From Flavipsychrobacter stenotrophus (GTDB lineage Bacteria > Bacteroidota > Bacteroidia > Chitinophagales > Chitinophagaceae), in the NCBI RefSeq assembly GCF_002954265.1, contig NZ_PPSL01000002.1, positions 744,001 through 808,000 on the forward strand: a stretch of 64,000 nucleotides of DNA. The letters are read 5' to 3'. Under the pieces are notes generated by a model. That model saw only the letters and a program-made list of their open reading frames with translations, had not been told where the DNA came from and did no database searches. Of this stretch, positions 35,255 to 44,896 are shown one piece after another. Positions within the stretch are counted from its first letter, which is position 1. The number at the start of each line of letters is the position of its first letter. The position numbers were made by a program, and so were the translations under genes.

Positions 35255-38200
35255 ATGTCCGTCACTAACAACCACGTATATGAAATGAAAAAGGTAGCAG
35301 TAAAAGGCATAGCAAAAGAAGTAAAAGAAAAAACGTCGGGAGAGGATCTTTTTCCGCTGGTAGCCATTGGTGCGTCTGCCGGTGGGCTGGAGGCGGTAAC
35401 TCAATTGCTTCAAAACCTACCACCAGATACGGATATGGCTTTTATCTACGTACAACACCTGAGTCCTGATCACAAGAGCATTCTTACCTCTCTTCTTTCT
35501 AAGCTTACGCTTATGAGGGTACAGGAGGTAAAGAACAAAATGCTGATGGAACGCAACAACCTCTATGTAATTCCTCCCGGCAAGGAGATGATAGTTATAG
35601 ATGGGCACATAAAATTGATACCCCGCAGAAAAGATAAAATAGTAAGTCTGCCTATAGATGCCTTTTTCACATCCCTGGCAGACAAGCACAAAGAAGGTGC
35701 AATAGGCATTGTGTTGAGCGGCAATGCCAGTGATGGCACAAAGGGTCTTGCCGCTATCAAAGCTGGTGGAGGCATTACGTTTGCTCAAGACTCGTCGGCA
35801 AAATTCCCCAGCATGCCCAATTCGGCTATAGCTGCGGGCGCGGTAGACTTTATAATGTCTCCAAAAGAAATTGCCGCTAAGCTGGTACAGCTTAGTAAGC
35901 ACAACTATGTAAAGCGGGAAGTACTAAAGGTAGGGCGTGAAAATGAAATTGAAAACAATGACCCTGACCTGAAGATCATACTCAATCTGGTACATACGGA
36001 TACCGGAGTAGATTTCAGTCACTACAAAATGCCAACAATTAAGCGGCGCATTTTGCGTAGAATGTTTTTGTACAAGATCAGGACACTTAAAGATTATGCA
36101 AAATTAATGATCACCAAAAGTGAGGAGATCAATTTACTTTACCAGGATCTGCTTATAAATGTTACCTGCTTCTTCAGAGATACCGATGCGCATAAATACC
36201 TCAAAGCTACCTTACTGCCCAAACTGCTAAAAAGTAAAACGGCAGAAGAAACATTGCGCATATGGATACCGGCATGCTCTACCGGTGAGGAAGCATACTC
36301 CATCGCCATGACCATACTGGAGTTGAAAACAGAACTCGACCTGCATGTAAATGTACAGATATTCGCATCCGACCTCAGTAAAATGGCCATAGGTAAAGCC
36401 CGGATAGGAGAATACGCCCTGTCGCAGCTGGAGTCGTTACCAGGTAATCTATTACAGAAATTCTATACCAAAGCCGACAATAATTATCGCATAGCGAAAG
36501 CAGTGCGTGAAATGTGCGTGTTTACACAGCACAACATATTACGTGACCCTCCCTTTTCCAGGGTAGACCTTATCAGCTGTTGTAACCTGCTTATTTATCT
36601 TGACGCGGCAGCGCAGAAAAAGGCAATAGCCACATTCCATTACGCACTGATCGACGGGGGATATCTCATACTGGGTAAGTCTGAAACTACCGGCGCATCA
36701 TCGCATCTGTTTCGTGCGGTAAATAGCAAACTAAAGATATATACCAGGAAGAAGAACTTCGCCCCCCGCAAGATTCCGGAACTTTTGCCACGGGCACAAA
36801 CCCCAACTCCCTACGTGTTAAATAATACCAACAAATTATTGAAAAACCCGCCTAATCATTCTAATAGTTTTGACAGCGCCATCGATGCTGTATTGCTTGC
36901 AGGTTATATGCCTGCAAGTGTTATCGTGAATCATGCCATGGACATTCTTCAGTTCAGGGGCACTACCGACAGGTATCTGAAACATGCATCAGGCAAAGCC
37001 AGCCTCAACATTTTGAAGATGGCACCGCCCGAGATAGCCTTTGAACTCAGGTCAGCCATCTCAAAAGCTATCAAAGAAAAAAAGCCTGTTCATAAGGCAG
37101 GTATAGAGATGAAGATAGATGGGCTGTTCAGGATAGTAAATATTGAGGTCATCTCACTTCCGGTAGAATGGGATGAACCTATTCTCCTCATCATATTCTC
37201 AGAACCCGAGCTTGCAGAAATGTCCGGCGCTCCCGGCAGCGGTAAGAATACCTCGATAGCAAAAGACAGGAGAATAAAAAAACTGGAAGAAGAGCTTGCA
37301 GCAACACGTGCAGATATGCACACATTTACACAGGAGCAGGAAGCTTTTAATGAAGAACTGCAAAGCGCCAACGAAGAAGTAGTATCGAGCAACGAAGAGC
37401 TGCAAAGTGTAAATGAAGAGCTGGAAACATCGAAGGAAGAAATAGAATCGAGCAATGAAGAACTGATAAGTGCCAATGAAGAGCTACAGACACGTAATGA
37501 TCTGCTTCATGAATCATATGATTATAGTGAAGCCATAATAGCTACCATACACGAGCCAATGGCTATTCTCGATAAAGATCTGAGGGTAAAGTCAGCAAAC
37601 AAAGCATTCTATAAAAATTTTAAAGTTAAGGAGAAGGAAATGGTAGGAACCCTTCTGTACGACGTGGGAAATAAGGAGTGGAACATACCCAGGCTTAGGA
37701 TTTTACTTGAGGAAATAATTACAAAAAATAAACACTTCAGCAATTTTGAAGTAGTGCATACTTTCCCTGTCATCGGGGAAAAGATCATGCTGCTCAATGC
37801 CAATCGTATTGTGCAGAAGAAACATGGTGTTCAGCTTATTTTACTGGCCTTTCAGGATGTTACCGAGATCAGGGTAAAATCGCTGGAGCTACTTCAGAAA
37901 GAGAAAGAGCTATTCAATAAAAATCTCATTGAGCGAAAGGCTGAAAAGGTGAAACTTGAAAAGGCAGTTGCTGAAAGAACAATGGAGCTGGCATTGGCCA
38001 ATAAAGAGTTGGTCTATCAAAACAATGAAAAAGAAAAGCGATCGGCAGAACTGATTATTGCTAACAAAGAATTGGCTTTTCAAAGTGAAGAAAAGGAAAA
38101 GCGTTCTGCAGAATTGGTGATCGCCAATAAGGAACTGGTATTACAAAATACTCAAAAAGCAAAACTGGCAGCAGAGCTCATCGTCGCCAACGAAGAACTG

Positions 38201-38965
38201 CTTTTTCAGAACAATGAAAAAGAGAAAAGAGCCAACGAACTTGCTATTGCCAATGAAGACCTGATGGCATTTAACTACATCTCCAGTCACGATCTCCAAG
38301 AGCCTTTACGAAAGATCCAGACCTTCTCGAGCCGTATACTGGAAAAAGAAAATGAACGTTTATCCGAAACTGGCCAAGATCAATTTAAAAGGATCTTGTC
38401 AGCTGCAGGAAGAATGAGACAACTTATAGAAGATCTGCTGGCCTATTCCCGCACCAATAGCACCGAGCGCACCTTTGAGACATTAGATTTGAGTGCGATC
38501 ATAGAAGAGGTGAAGGCCGAACTAAAAGAAAGGATAAAAGAGGAACACGCTGTAGTAGAAGTGATATCTAGTTGCGAGATCAACGTCATTCATTTCCAGT
38601 TCAGGCAGTTGTTATTCAACCTTATTGGTAACGCCCTTAAATTTTCACAGGCAGGCAGAAACCCACATATTACTATTGCCAGCAGCACTTCACTTGGCGC
38701 AAAACTGAACAACAAAAAACTGTTACCTAAAGTCAACTATTGCCACATCAGTATCACCGACAACGGTATTGGTTTTGAGCCCGAATTTAAAGACCGCATA
38801 TTTGAGGTATTCCAAAAACTGCACACCCAGGAAAAATACCAGGGTACTGGCATTGGTCTTGCCATTGTAAAGAAAATAGTCGACAACCATCATGGTATTA
38901 TTACTGCCAAAGGAGAGTTAGGGGTGGGTGCCACTTTCGACATCTATATCCCTGCAAATAATTAA
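35255..38965 (+). CDS. CheB-CheR-PAS-histidine kinase fusion
   Basis: 1236 residues, cytoplasmic. CheB methylesterase (about 30-215): catalytic Ser in GASAGG, His in QHLSPDH, Asp in VLSGNASDGTKG. CheR methyltransferase (about 230-490): CFFRD, PACSTGEEAYSIA, ASDLSKMAIGKAR, RVDLISCCNLLIYLD. Then a PAS-like region, a long coiled coil of repeated EELQSANEE units, a second PAS (about 770-880), four exact-length 21-residue coiled-coil repeats (37985-38236), and a kinase module with SHDLQEPLRK, NLIGNALKF, DNGIGFEPE and GTGIGLAIV. There is no receiver domain. Such proteins act outside classic chemotaxis. No che genes lie nearby. Confidence 0.93.
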   Translation: MSVTNNHVYEMKKVAVKGIAKEVKEKTSGEDLFPLVAIGASAGGLEAVTQLLQNLPPDTDMAFIYVQHLSPDHKSILTSLLSKLTLMRVQEVKNKMLMERNNLYVIPPGKEMIVIDGHIKLIPRRKDKIVSLPIDAFFTSLADKHKEGAIGIVLSGNASDGTKGLAAIKAGGGITFAQDSSAKFPSMPNSAIAAGAVDFIMSPKEIAAKLVQLSKHNYVKREVLKVGRENEIENNDPDLKIILNLVHTDTGVDFSHYKMPTIKRRILRRMFLYKIRTLKDYAKLMITKSEEINLLYQDLLINVTCFFRDTDAHKYLKATLLPKLLKSKTAEETLRIWIPACSTGEEAYSIAMTILELKTELDLHVNVQIFASDLSKMAIGKARIGEYALSQLESLPGNLLQKFYTKADNNYRIAKAVREMCVFTQHNILRDPPFSRVDLISCCNLLIYLDAAAQKKAIATFHYALIDGGYLILGKSETTGASSHLFRAVNSKLKIYTRKKNFAPRKIPELLPRAQTPTPYVLNNTNKLLKNPPNHSNSFDSAIDAVLLAGYMPASVIVNHAMDILQFRGTTDRYLKHASGKASLNILKMAPPEIAFELRSAISKAIKEKKPVHKAGIEMKIDGLFRIVNIEVISLPVEWDEPILLIIFSEPELAEMSGAPGSGKNTSIAKDRRIKKLEEELAATRADMHTFTQEQEAFNEELQSANEEVVSSNEELQSVNEELETSKEEIESSNEELISANEELQTRNDLLHESYDYSEAIIATIHEPMAILDKDLRVKSANKAFYKNFKVKEKEMVGTLLYDVGNKEWNIPRLRILLEEIITKNKHFSNFEVVHTFPVIGEKIMLLNANRIVQKKHGVQLILLAFQDVTEIRVKSLELLQKEKELFNKNLIERKAEKVKLEKAVAERTMELALANKELVYQNNEKEKRSAELIIANKELAFQSEEKEKRSAELVIANKELVLQNTQKAKLAAELIVANEELLFQNNEKEKRANELAIANEDLMAFNYISSHDLQEPLRKIQTFSSRILEKENERLSETGQDQFKRILSAAGRMRQLIEDLLAYSRTNSTERTFETLDLSAIIEEVKAELKERIKEEHAVVEVISSCEINVIHFQFRQLLFNLIGNALKFSQAGRNPHITIASSTSLGAKLNNKKLLPKVNYCHISITDNGIGFEPEFKDRIFEVFQKLHTQEKYQGTGIGLAIVKKIVDNHHGIITAKGELGVGATFDIYIPANN

Positions 38966-40950
38966 TTGTTTGATGGCTGCATGGCAAATTTTATAGAATC
39001 TGCAAGTTGTAACAAGAAGTCATTATTTGGGTCTTGCGCCAGGCATATATTTATGTGCTCCACAGCGGCTTCTATTTTCTTTTGCTTGAAACATACAAAT
39101 GCCATTGCAGCCCGCCCGCTAAAATCATTGTGGTTGTTTTGTATAGCTTTCATCCCATAATCAACTGCCTTGTCGTAGTTGTATAATCTTGCATTGATCA
39201 TTGCCAGCAGGCCTAGTAAATTAGGATTGGGCTTTCTCGTAGACGCCATGTACACGCGCGCAAAAGAGTCGGCTTTGAAATAATTATCCTGATTCTCCAC
39301 CGCATCAGATATATAATACTGCAGGTGCGTAGTATCTTTTACTATTGCCGTCAGTGGCCTGCCATCCGCATCTATTGTATGTATAGTGCCGTCCGGCGGA
39401 TAGTGGTCCTGCAGGTAATTCGTTTGTAAAAAGATCGTATTCAGCAGCAGGTAATCCCACTTGTAGTTACTGTAGTTTTTTGTGCTTACAGCTACTGCAC
39501 GCACCCGTGCACCAGGGTATTGCGTTCTTAGATAATAATTGGCATATGTACCCACATTAGTGGCTATCAGCACAGAGTCTTTTTTGTCTGCTACATGTTC
39601 ATTGATCATCAGCCAGTCAATAGCGGGCTTTACCGATATGCTCCACACATCATTCTCATAATTGTAATAAGCGTCTTTAAATCCTTCCAGCTCGTTATAG
39701 TAAACATATTGATATGGTCCATTAGCTATGCACCATCTTATAGGGTGTATAAATCCGGCGAGTAACAATACGCCAAATGCCATTTGCAACACCGGCTTCT
39801 TCAGCATATCAATTATCATATCAGTTCCAACCCCGGCAATGACCATGGTACAAGGATAAAAGAACATAAGGTGCCGCCAGCCATTGTACAACGTCATAGA
39901 AGATACCTGCGAGTAAATAAGCGGAACTATTGCTGCAACCATCACCAACAGTACCCGTTGCCATTTTATCTGTTTAAATTTTAGCACCACCAATACAAAA
40001 GAAGCAGGCATAAGCGCAAGCAAGATTACGGGGATGGTGATAAAAAAGTAAGTAGGCAGGTAGTCTCCGGGCAACAAGATGGAATGAATGACATCACCCT
40101 TAAAGTTCATCGCTATATCAGCCGGAAATTTCTTCGCCGATTCTATTGCTGCAACGAAATTATGCATGGGGTCAATGAGCACATAGGGCCATGATAAAAT
40201 GGTGAGTACAAGGCTGCCGCCTATCACTAGTGCTAGCTTACTAGCAAGTGGCAACAAGTCTTCTTTCTTTATAAAAACTTCTCCCTTCCGTCTCTTACTC
40301 CACAATACCAGCGGTACAAACAATAACAGATACCCATACAGCAACAAACCACCTACACGAATACCAAGTGTAAAGAATAACGCCAGCATAAGGTAAATGG
40401 TCGTCTTTACTGTGGGGCGTGGCAATTGCTCCATGAACAGTATAAGAAAATAAACAGATGCTATATACCCCATGCAGAATGGCAGATCTTTAGTGTCAAA
40501 TAATGCCCAGCCAATGAATGTTGGCGTTAGAAACAAGAACCAGGCTGCGAGCAGTGCCGCCCTATATCCTTTCAGCCGGGCAGCTATCAGTCCGCAAAAA
40601 AGTATAGCAATAATTGCCATTACCTGGTTCACCACATGGCGCACATTATATTCCTGCTTACCATCAAGCGTGCCGGTAAGTATGTTTGCGGCATGGGCTA
40701 TGTACTCAAAATTGCTGCCATAGAACGGTAGCGTTTTCATCACCCTCAGCGAATCATTTTCCTGCATCAGGTTCAGGAAACTGGTATCTTTCCCCCCAGA
40801 TTTATAGAAGCTGATATTCGCCTTCCCATACTGGTTCATGTCCATCTCATCGCTACAGAATCCCACATTGGCTCCGCTATACAGCATAACACACAGCATT
40901 GCTGCGAGCGAAATGTAAAAGGCTGGTTCGAATAGATCTTTGGTATGCAC
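38962..40950 (-). CDS. Membrane glycosyltransferase-like protein (GT39/PMT-type) with C-terminal TPR
   Basis: 662 residues with about eleven membrane helices, then a soluble domain and two TPR-like units at the end (ANPNLLGLLAMINARLYNYDKAVDYGMKAI region). The early periplasmic acidic motif (FCSDEMDMNQYG) and the FDTKDLPF loop resemble lipid-linked sugar transferases of the GT-C fold. The sugar and acceptor are unknown. The gene converges on the CheB/CheR gene and their ends overlap by 4 nt. Confidence 0.78.
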   Translation of the reverse strand: MHTKDLFEPAFYISLAAMLCVMLYSGANVGFCSDEMDMNQYGKANISFYKSGGKDTSFLNLMQENDSLRVMKTLPFYGSNFEYIAHAANILTGTLDGKQEYNVRHVVNQVMAIIAILFCGLIAARLKGYRAALLAAWFLFLTPTFIGWALFDTKDLPFCMGYIASVYFLILFMEQLPRPTVKTTIYLMLALFFTLGIRVGGLLLYGYLLLFVPLVLWSKRRKGEVFIKKEDLLPLASKLALVIGGSLVLTILSWPYVLIDPMHNFVAAIESAKKFPADIAMNFKGDVIHSILLPGDYLPTYFFITIPVILLALMPASFVLVVLKFKQIKWQRVLLVMVAAIVPLIYSQVSSMTLYNGWRHLMFFYPCTMVIAGVGTDMIIDMLKKPVLQMAFGVLLLAGFIHPIRWCIANGPYQYVYYNELEGFKDAYYNYENDVWSISVKPAIDWLMINEHVADKKDSVLIATNVGTYANYYLRTQYPGARVRAVAVSTKNYSNYKWDYLLLNTIFLQTNYLQDHYPPDGTIHTIDADGRPLTAIVKDTTHLQYYISDAVENQDNYFKADSFARVYMASTRKPNPNLLGLLAMINARLYNYDKAVDYGMKAIQNNHNDFSGRAAMAFVCFKQKKIEAAVEHINICLAQDPNNDFLLQLADSIKFAMQPSNN

Positions 40951-41025
40951 AAGGGCTATTTGGACATGAAAATAATAAAATTAATATCATTTTCAGTTGA
41001 ATGTCATAGTAGTATGGGGTTGCTT

Positions 41026-42102
41026 TTATGCGGCAGGCGAAATGTCCTTCTTTCTTGTATCGAATCGCCTACTTAGTTTTTTCCCTATTTCCATAAATCG
41101 CTTTTCTACCACCACATAAGAGATGTATCCCATTAATGCCGATAAGAGTATAGACTCAAGCATATATAAATAAATATTCTGAGATCTTGCAATGTCGTAT
41201 ATGATCTGTTGTATTAAAAAACCCCATAAATAAATACCGTAAGAAATGTCATGCTTGATTTTAATCTTCTTTACATATTTATTCTTGCACAACAACAGCA
41301 CAAGGTAACAGGTAGTGGTTATAAATATAATTTCATTGAAACTTGTTCGCCAAAAAATCAACGTTAATAACAATAGTACAACGCCTACTATGTTATTCAG
41401 CACTATTTTTTCTTTGTTTACGGCCAAAAACGACCCCAGCGCAAAAGACAACGGAAGTAAGCTGTGCTCAGTATTCTCCCCCCTACCAATTATCTTCAGG
41501 TGAAATACAGCATCTATAAATATAAGTAGGATCATAATGTTAAAAATGGGTTTCCTACTCTTTATGAAGAAAAACGCTAATAGCAAAAACGCATAACACC
41601 TTACTTCCAATCGTAGCGACCACAAGGAACCATTAACAGTTTGTCCAAGATTATTATGACGAAACACCCCTGGCAAAGTATAGTTGGTAATGAAGGCAAA
41701 ATTTGAAATGATGTATTTATATGTGCCGGTATTCCTGAAATAGTCACCAAGAGGATATTCTGTTGCAATCGGCCCTACTATAAAAGTAGTGATCAGCAAA
41801 AGAAATAATAAGCCCGGCATCATTCTGAAAAAACGAGAGATAACAAAAACTGGAATAGATTGTCTTTTCAGTAAGCTATCTGTAACCAGTAAGCCACTAA
41901 TGAAAAAGAATATTTTAACCGCTATTGCACCTGAATAAGTGAAGCCAGTCAGCAATTCTATTATATCTCGCTGGCCGGGGTTGGGGTTTAACCGGTATGA
42001 ATGTCCAACTATAACAAGAGAAGCACATATGATCCTTATGAAATCAAGGTTGTTATTGTCTTTTACCAAAAACTCCTTTATGCTCATATTTTTTGTAGAC
42101 AT
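41026..42102 (-). CDS. Acyltransferase family 3 (OafA/YrhL-like) membrane protein
   Basis: A 358-residue integral membrane O-acyltransferase likely to acetylate a surface polysaccharide. NNLDFIRIICASLVIVGHSYRLN near the N-terminus holds the conserved R-x10-H motif, and about ten membrane helices follow. The ATG at 42102 is supported by a clear AAGGAG seven bases upstream, one of very few good Shine-Dalgarno sequences in this window. The longer frame from 42267 has an implausible N-terminus. Confidence 0.88.
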   Translation of the reverse strand: MSTKNMSIKEFLVKDNNNLDFIRIICASLVIVGHSYRLNPNPGQRDIIELLTGFTYSGAIAVKIFFFISGLLVTDSLLKRQSIPVFVISRFFRMMPGLLFLLLITTFIVGPIATEYPLGDYFRNTGTYKYIISNFAFITNYTLPGVFRHNNLGQTVNGSLWSLRLEVRCYAFLLLAFFFIKSRKPIFNIMILLIFIDAVFHLKIIGRGENTEHSLLPLSFALGSFLAVNKEKIVLNNIVGVVLLLLTLIFWRTSFNEIIFITTTCYLVLLLCKNKYVKKIKIKHDISYGIYLWGFLIQQIIYDIARSQNIYLYMLESILLSALMGYISYVVVEKRFMEIGKKLSRRFDTRKKDISPAA

Positions 42103-42373
42103 TGCGATCTCCTTATAATTATTAAGGCGTAACTGCCCTCGGTATTGCAAATTGTAATTTGGTGAAGTGAGTATCAGTGATTGTGGTGCTCGCCTAGAGC
42201 AGGCGAAAATACCGCCAGAAAACGAAACGTCCAAATGGCCCGACATTCCAGTTTCATTCCGATACAACAGATATGGATTAGATTGCCTTTGGCAGTTGGT
42301 TTTAGCTTGATAAGTGAAAAAGGTAACTATGGTTAAATAAATGTTACCTAAACCTCAAAGGATAAAACTTTTT

Positions 42374-42403
42374 TTGATATTTTCTTCGCCTTTCATACCT
42401 TTG
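42374..42403 (+). promoter_or_regulatory. Consensus Bacteroidota promoter of the J-domain/KTSC gene
   Basis: TTG (42374-42376), a 19-nt spacer and TACCTTTG (42396-42403). Transcription would begin near 42407, giving a leader of about 70 nt. Confidence 0.75.
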
Positions 42404-42477
42404 CGCCCGTTAAAGGCGGTTTTATTCCGTTTATTTTTTATGTGTGAACAGGCTAGTGTGCTAATTACCAGAGTTTT

Positions 42478-42972
42478 ATGAAGAAAATAGTTGATTACAG
42501 AAAGTTTTTGAATGTTACTGAAAAGGCGGATCTCGCTGAATTGAAATCCGTATACAGGAGCCTGGTAAAAACATGGCACCCCGATCGTTTTAATGATGAC
42601 GCTGAAAAGAAGCTGGAAGCAGAAGAAAAGAGCAAGTACATCATTGAAGCATATCACTTCCTGGTGAGCATAGCCCCCGAAACCCGCCAGCAGACACTTG
42701 CCGACTACATGGTGACTACAGCAGGATCTACAATTGTAGATTTTGAATATAAGTCCCAGGTGTTGAAAATATCTTTCGTAGATGGTACAGAGTATGAATA
42801 TTTCGATGTTCCGAAAGCTATTTACGTAAAGCTGGTCAATGCTGAATCTCCTGCACGTTTTGCGCGCAGGCATATCTACACCTCCTTTGTTTACAGGAGC
42901 ACCAGCCGCCTTACTTCTACCGAAGCCGCAGCAGAACCTGTAGCCGCAGAGCGTCCGGCTTTTGCAATGTAA
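42478..42972 (+). CDS. J-domain plus KTSC-domain protein
   Basis: 164 residues. The N-terminal J-domain (about 1-70) has the HPD motif in KTWHPDRFNDD and would stimulate a DnaK ATPase. The C-terminal KTSC-type domain (about 80-140; STIVDFEYKSQVLKISFVDGTEYEYFDVP) is found in small nucleic-acid- or lysyl-tRNA-synthetase-associated proteins of unknown role. The Ala/Glu-rich tail is unstructured. It is monocistronic with a consensus promoter and terminator. Confidence 0.88.
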   Translation: MKKIVDYRKFLNVTEKADLAELKSVYRSLVKTWHPDRFNDDAEKKLEAEEKSKYIIEAYHFLVSIAPETRQQTLADYMVTTAGSTIVDFEYKSQVLKISFVDGTEYEYFDVPKAIYVKLVNAESPARFARRHIYTSFVYRSTSRLTSTEAAAEPVAAERPAFAM

Positions 42973-42992
42973 TCATCAGTATAAAAATTTGG

Positions 42993-43017
42993 TAGCCCCG
43001 CACACAATGCGGGGCTA
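42993..43017. terminator. Bidirectional hairpin terminator
   Basis: TAGCCCCGCA / TGCGGGGCTA with a 5-nt loop and T-rich flank, between the J-domain gene and the convergent marR-type gene, whose stop it overlaps. Confidence 0.82.
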
Positions 43018-43479
43018 TTTTGTTTTTGGGCCACTTAGTAGCGTCATCAGTTGCTTATTAAAGTCATTGGTCGCTGCGCCCAATGTAGTAAAAAACGAAT
43101 GATCAAATTGCTCCACAGTTACCACAGCTTTCTTTATCAGCTTTTTGCCGGCATCTGTAAGTACAACCGTCTTAGCCCGGGTATCAGTAGCATGTTCCTG
43201 CCTTGTCACCAATCCCTTGCGCTGCAGCGTACGCAACACCGTAGAGGTGGTCATAGGGTCGATCTTGGTGTGCGACGATAATAATATCTGCGTTACTTCC
43301 TTGTGTTGCAATGTCAGCCAGTGTATACTGGCCATCAACACAAACTGGCTGTGAGTTATGTCGTGTACTTCCAGCGCCTTGCGTATCTCCCTCTGCCACA
43401 GGTTGGTGACCTGCCATAGCAGGAAGCCCGAACTATCCTCGGCTTTATCTACACTAAAAGTATTGTCTTCGTGCTTCAT
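43015..43479 (-). CDS. MarR-family transcriptional regulator
   Basis: A 154-residue winged-helix repressor: QVTNLWQREIRKALEVHDITHSQFVLMASI dimer helix, the recognition region SSHTKIDPMTTSTVLRTLQRKGLV and wing RQEHATDTRAKTVVLTDAGK. It is the last gene of a three-gene operon (4-nt overlap with the EVE gene) and probably binds the GTAAGT-GT-ACTTAC operator in front of that operon. The effector is unknown. Confidence 0.9.
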   Translation of the reverse strand: MKHEDNTFSVDKAEDSSGFLLWQVTNLWQREIRKALEVHDITHSQFVLMASIHWLTLQHKEVTQILLSSHTKIDPMTTSTVLRTLQRKGLVTRQEHATDTRAKTVVLTDAGKKLIKKAVVTVEQFDHSFFTTLGAATNDFNKQLMTLLSGPKTK

Positions 43480-43904
43480 TCCTTAACTAACATTTGCGTG
43501 CTAATGAGCTTAAAATCTTCCTCGCCTATCTCCAGGAAACCGAAGCGAAAAGGATAACCCCACGATCGTTTATCAGGAATAAAAGTAAGTTGATTTATTA
43601 AAGGAAGAATAGAAACAGCGTTACACGGCAGGAAATTTATATTTCTGCGATAGGGCACAAAGTGTTCGCTCATTGCAAATTGATAGACCACATCATCTGC
43701 CACCTCACCGATCGCAGTAAATGCCTGTAGTTTGGTGTCGTCCCCCATCCTTTCTTTCGATGAATAGAAAACGACGCCATCTCCTTGCTTCATCCGTTTC
43801 AGCGGCGCCTCCTTCCCATGGCAGGCTTGCATATAACTACCCGCTACACCCCACTGCGTATGTTCATTACTAACTACAGTCAGCCAATATTTCCTCTGGC
43901 TCAT
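43476..43904 (-). CDS. EVE-domain protein
   Basis: A 142-residue single EVE domain (PUA-like), which in other proteins reads modified bases in DNA or RNA. KYWLTVVSNEHTQWGVAGSY, then GVVFYSSKERMG and FTAIGEV are the domain hallmarks. It overlaps both neighbours by 4 nt, so its expression is tied to the SRPBCC and MarR genes. Its modified-base partner is not evident here. Confidence 0.87.
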   Translation of the reverse strand: MSQRKYWLTVVSNEHTQWGVAGSYMQACHGKEAPLKRMKQGDGVVFYSSKERMGDDTKLQAFTAIGEVADDVVYQFAMSEHFVPYRRNINFLPCNAVSILPLINQLTFIPDKRSWGYPFRFGFLEIGEEDFKLISTQMLVKE

Positions 43905-44320
43905 AGTTTCGCCGCTGTTTTTACCTGCGCGGGCATCTCTGTTGCCAATCCACTAGCTATCCCCGAAGCTACTAACTTCACCCACAAAAAACTCAGCAGC
44001 CCTTCCACTTTCATGGTCGTAGTTATCTTTAGCCCCGCGGATGTTTCCTCAAATGTGTGCTCACCATACATCTTAGCCAGCGGAAAACGGGTAAGGTCAA
44101 CAAACTTTTGGTTAGGTATGGTTTCCGCCAGTTCTATTTTCACTTTTGGCCCTCCTTGGGGTTTTAGAATAAAGTGATTGCCCGCAGTAAATGCACCTTC
44201 CATCTGCGCGTATTCTATGCCTTCATCCCACGTATGCCAGTTATTTACATCGGCAAACAGGCGCCACATCTGCTCTTTAGTTACTTCATTTGTTGTTATT
44301 GAGTGAGATTTTGTCCACAT
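43901..44320 (-). CDS. SRPBCC polyketide-cyclase-like protein
   Basis: A 139-residue helix-grip protein with KSHSITTNEVTKEQMWRLFADVNNWHTWDEGIEYA at the start and a C-terminal helix. First gene of the SRPBCC-EVE-MarR operon, directly behind the operator. In MarR-controlled settings such proteins often bind a small hydrophobic ligand; that is inference. Confidence 0.85.
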   Translation of the reverse strand: MWTKSHSITTNEVTKEQMWRLFADVNNWHTWDEGIEYAQMEGAFTAGNHFILKPQGGPKVKIELAETIPNQKFVDLTRFPLAKMYGEHTFEETSAGLKITTTMKVEGLLSFLWVKLVASGIASGLATEMPAQVKTAAKL

Positions 44321-44347
44321 GATCTTGTCTTTTATTTATTGTAATCA

Positions 44348-44369
44348 CAAATATAGTAAGTGTACTTAC
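44348..44369 (-). promoter_or_regulatory. Promoter and operator of the SRPBCC-EVE-MarR operon
   Basis: On the minus strand, the -7 element TATATTTG (44348-44355) is directly abutted upstream by the inverted repeat GTAAGT-GT-ACTTAC (44356-44369). A repressor bound there would occupy the -33/-7 spacer. Confidence 0.7.
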
Positions 44370-44444
44370 AAAATAAAAAATATTTTTTTTGCTGGCACAT
44401 TTTATGGGAAGAGCCTATCATAATCTACCTATTTTTGCACCCAT

Positions 44445-44873
44445 ATGAAAAAGCTGTTGCTTATATGTTCTGCCATTCCCCTACTGTTCATTGCGGCTTG
44501 TGGCGATTCTGCTCAAAAAGACACTTACGTTTTCCCTGCTCCCGGCGCGGTCATAGACAGTGCAGAGATGCCTGTAACTACCGATGCGTTGAATGATTTT
44601 ACTTTTTATGTGGTTATAAGGGCGGATAGCGATGTTGCTAAAGGCATCTATGATGTTACCGCTACTCATGGTGTAAACACCGCCGAAGGGAAGTTTACAA
44701 TGCCCAAAGGTGCCGAAAAATTCAAACCTGCCATCAGGAAGGGCACTAACTCCGAAACCTTTATCATAGGTTTCTATGCGCCAAAAGACACTACGTTTTA
44801 CGACTATTTCGAGGTTACTGGACAGAAGCTGAATATAGGCATGAAGTACCTCAAATCTTACACGTTTGAATAG
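44445..44873 (+). CDS. Putative lipoprotein, unknown function
   Basis: A 142-residue exported protein. The signal peptide ends in the lipobox FIAAC (Cys19), so it is anchored to an envelope membrane. The mature domain is beta-rich with YVVIRADSDVAKGIYDV and a DTTFYDYFEV segment; no family is recognised. It is divergent from the SRPBCC-EVE-MarR operon, with a TATTTTTG -7 element at 44430-44437 that leaves almost no leader. Confidence 0.8.
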   Translation: MKKLLLICSAIPLLFIAACGDSAQKDTYVFPAPGAVIDSAEMPVTTDALNDFTFYVVIRADSDVAKGIYDVTATHGVNTAEGKFTMPKGAEKFKPAIRKGTNSETFIIGFYAPKDTTFYDYFEVTGQKLNIGMKYLKSYTFE

Positions 44874-44896
44874 GGTTTATATTTTCATTGAGTAAA

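Noticed and set aside
35417-35902. Minus-strand open frame of 161 codons
   Set aside because: Antisense to the CheB domain, which has all catalytic residues.
37090-37476. Ser-rich minus-strand frame of 128 codons
   Set aside because: Shadow of the Glu-rich coiled coil of the CheB-CheR kinase.
42355-42873. Minus-strand open frame of 172 codons
   Set aside because: Antisense to the J-domain gene, which has the HPD motif and a consensus promoter.
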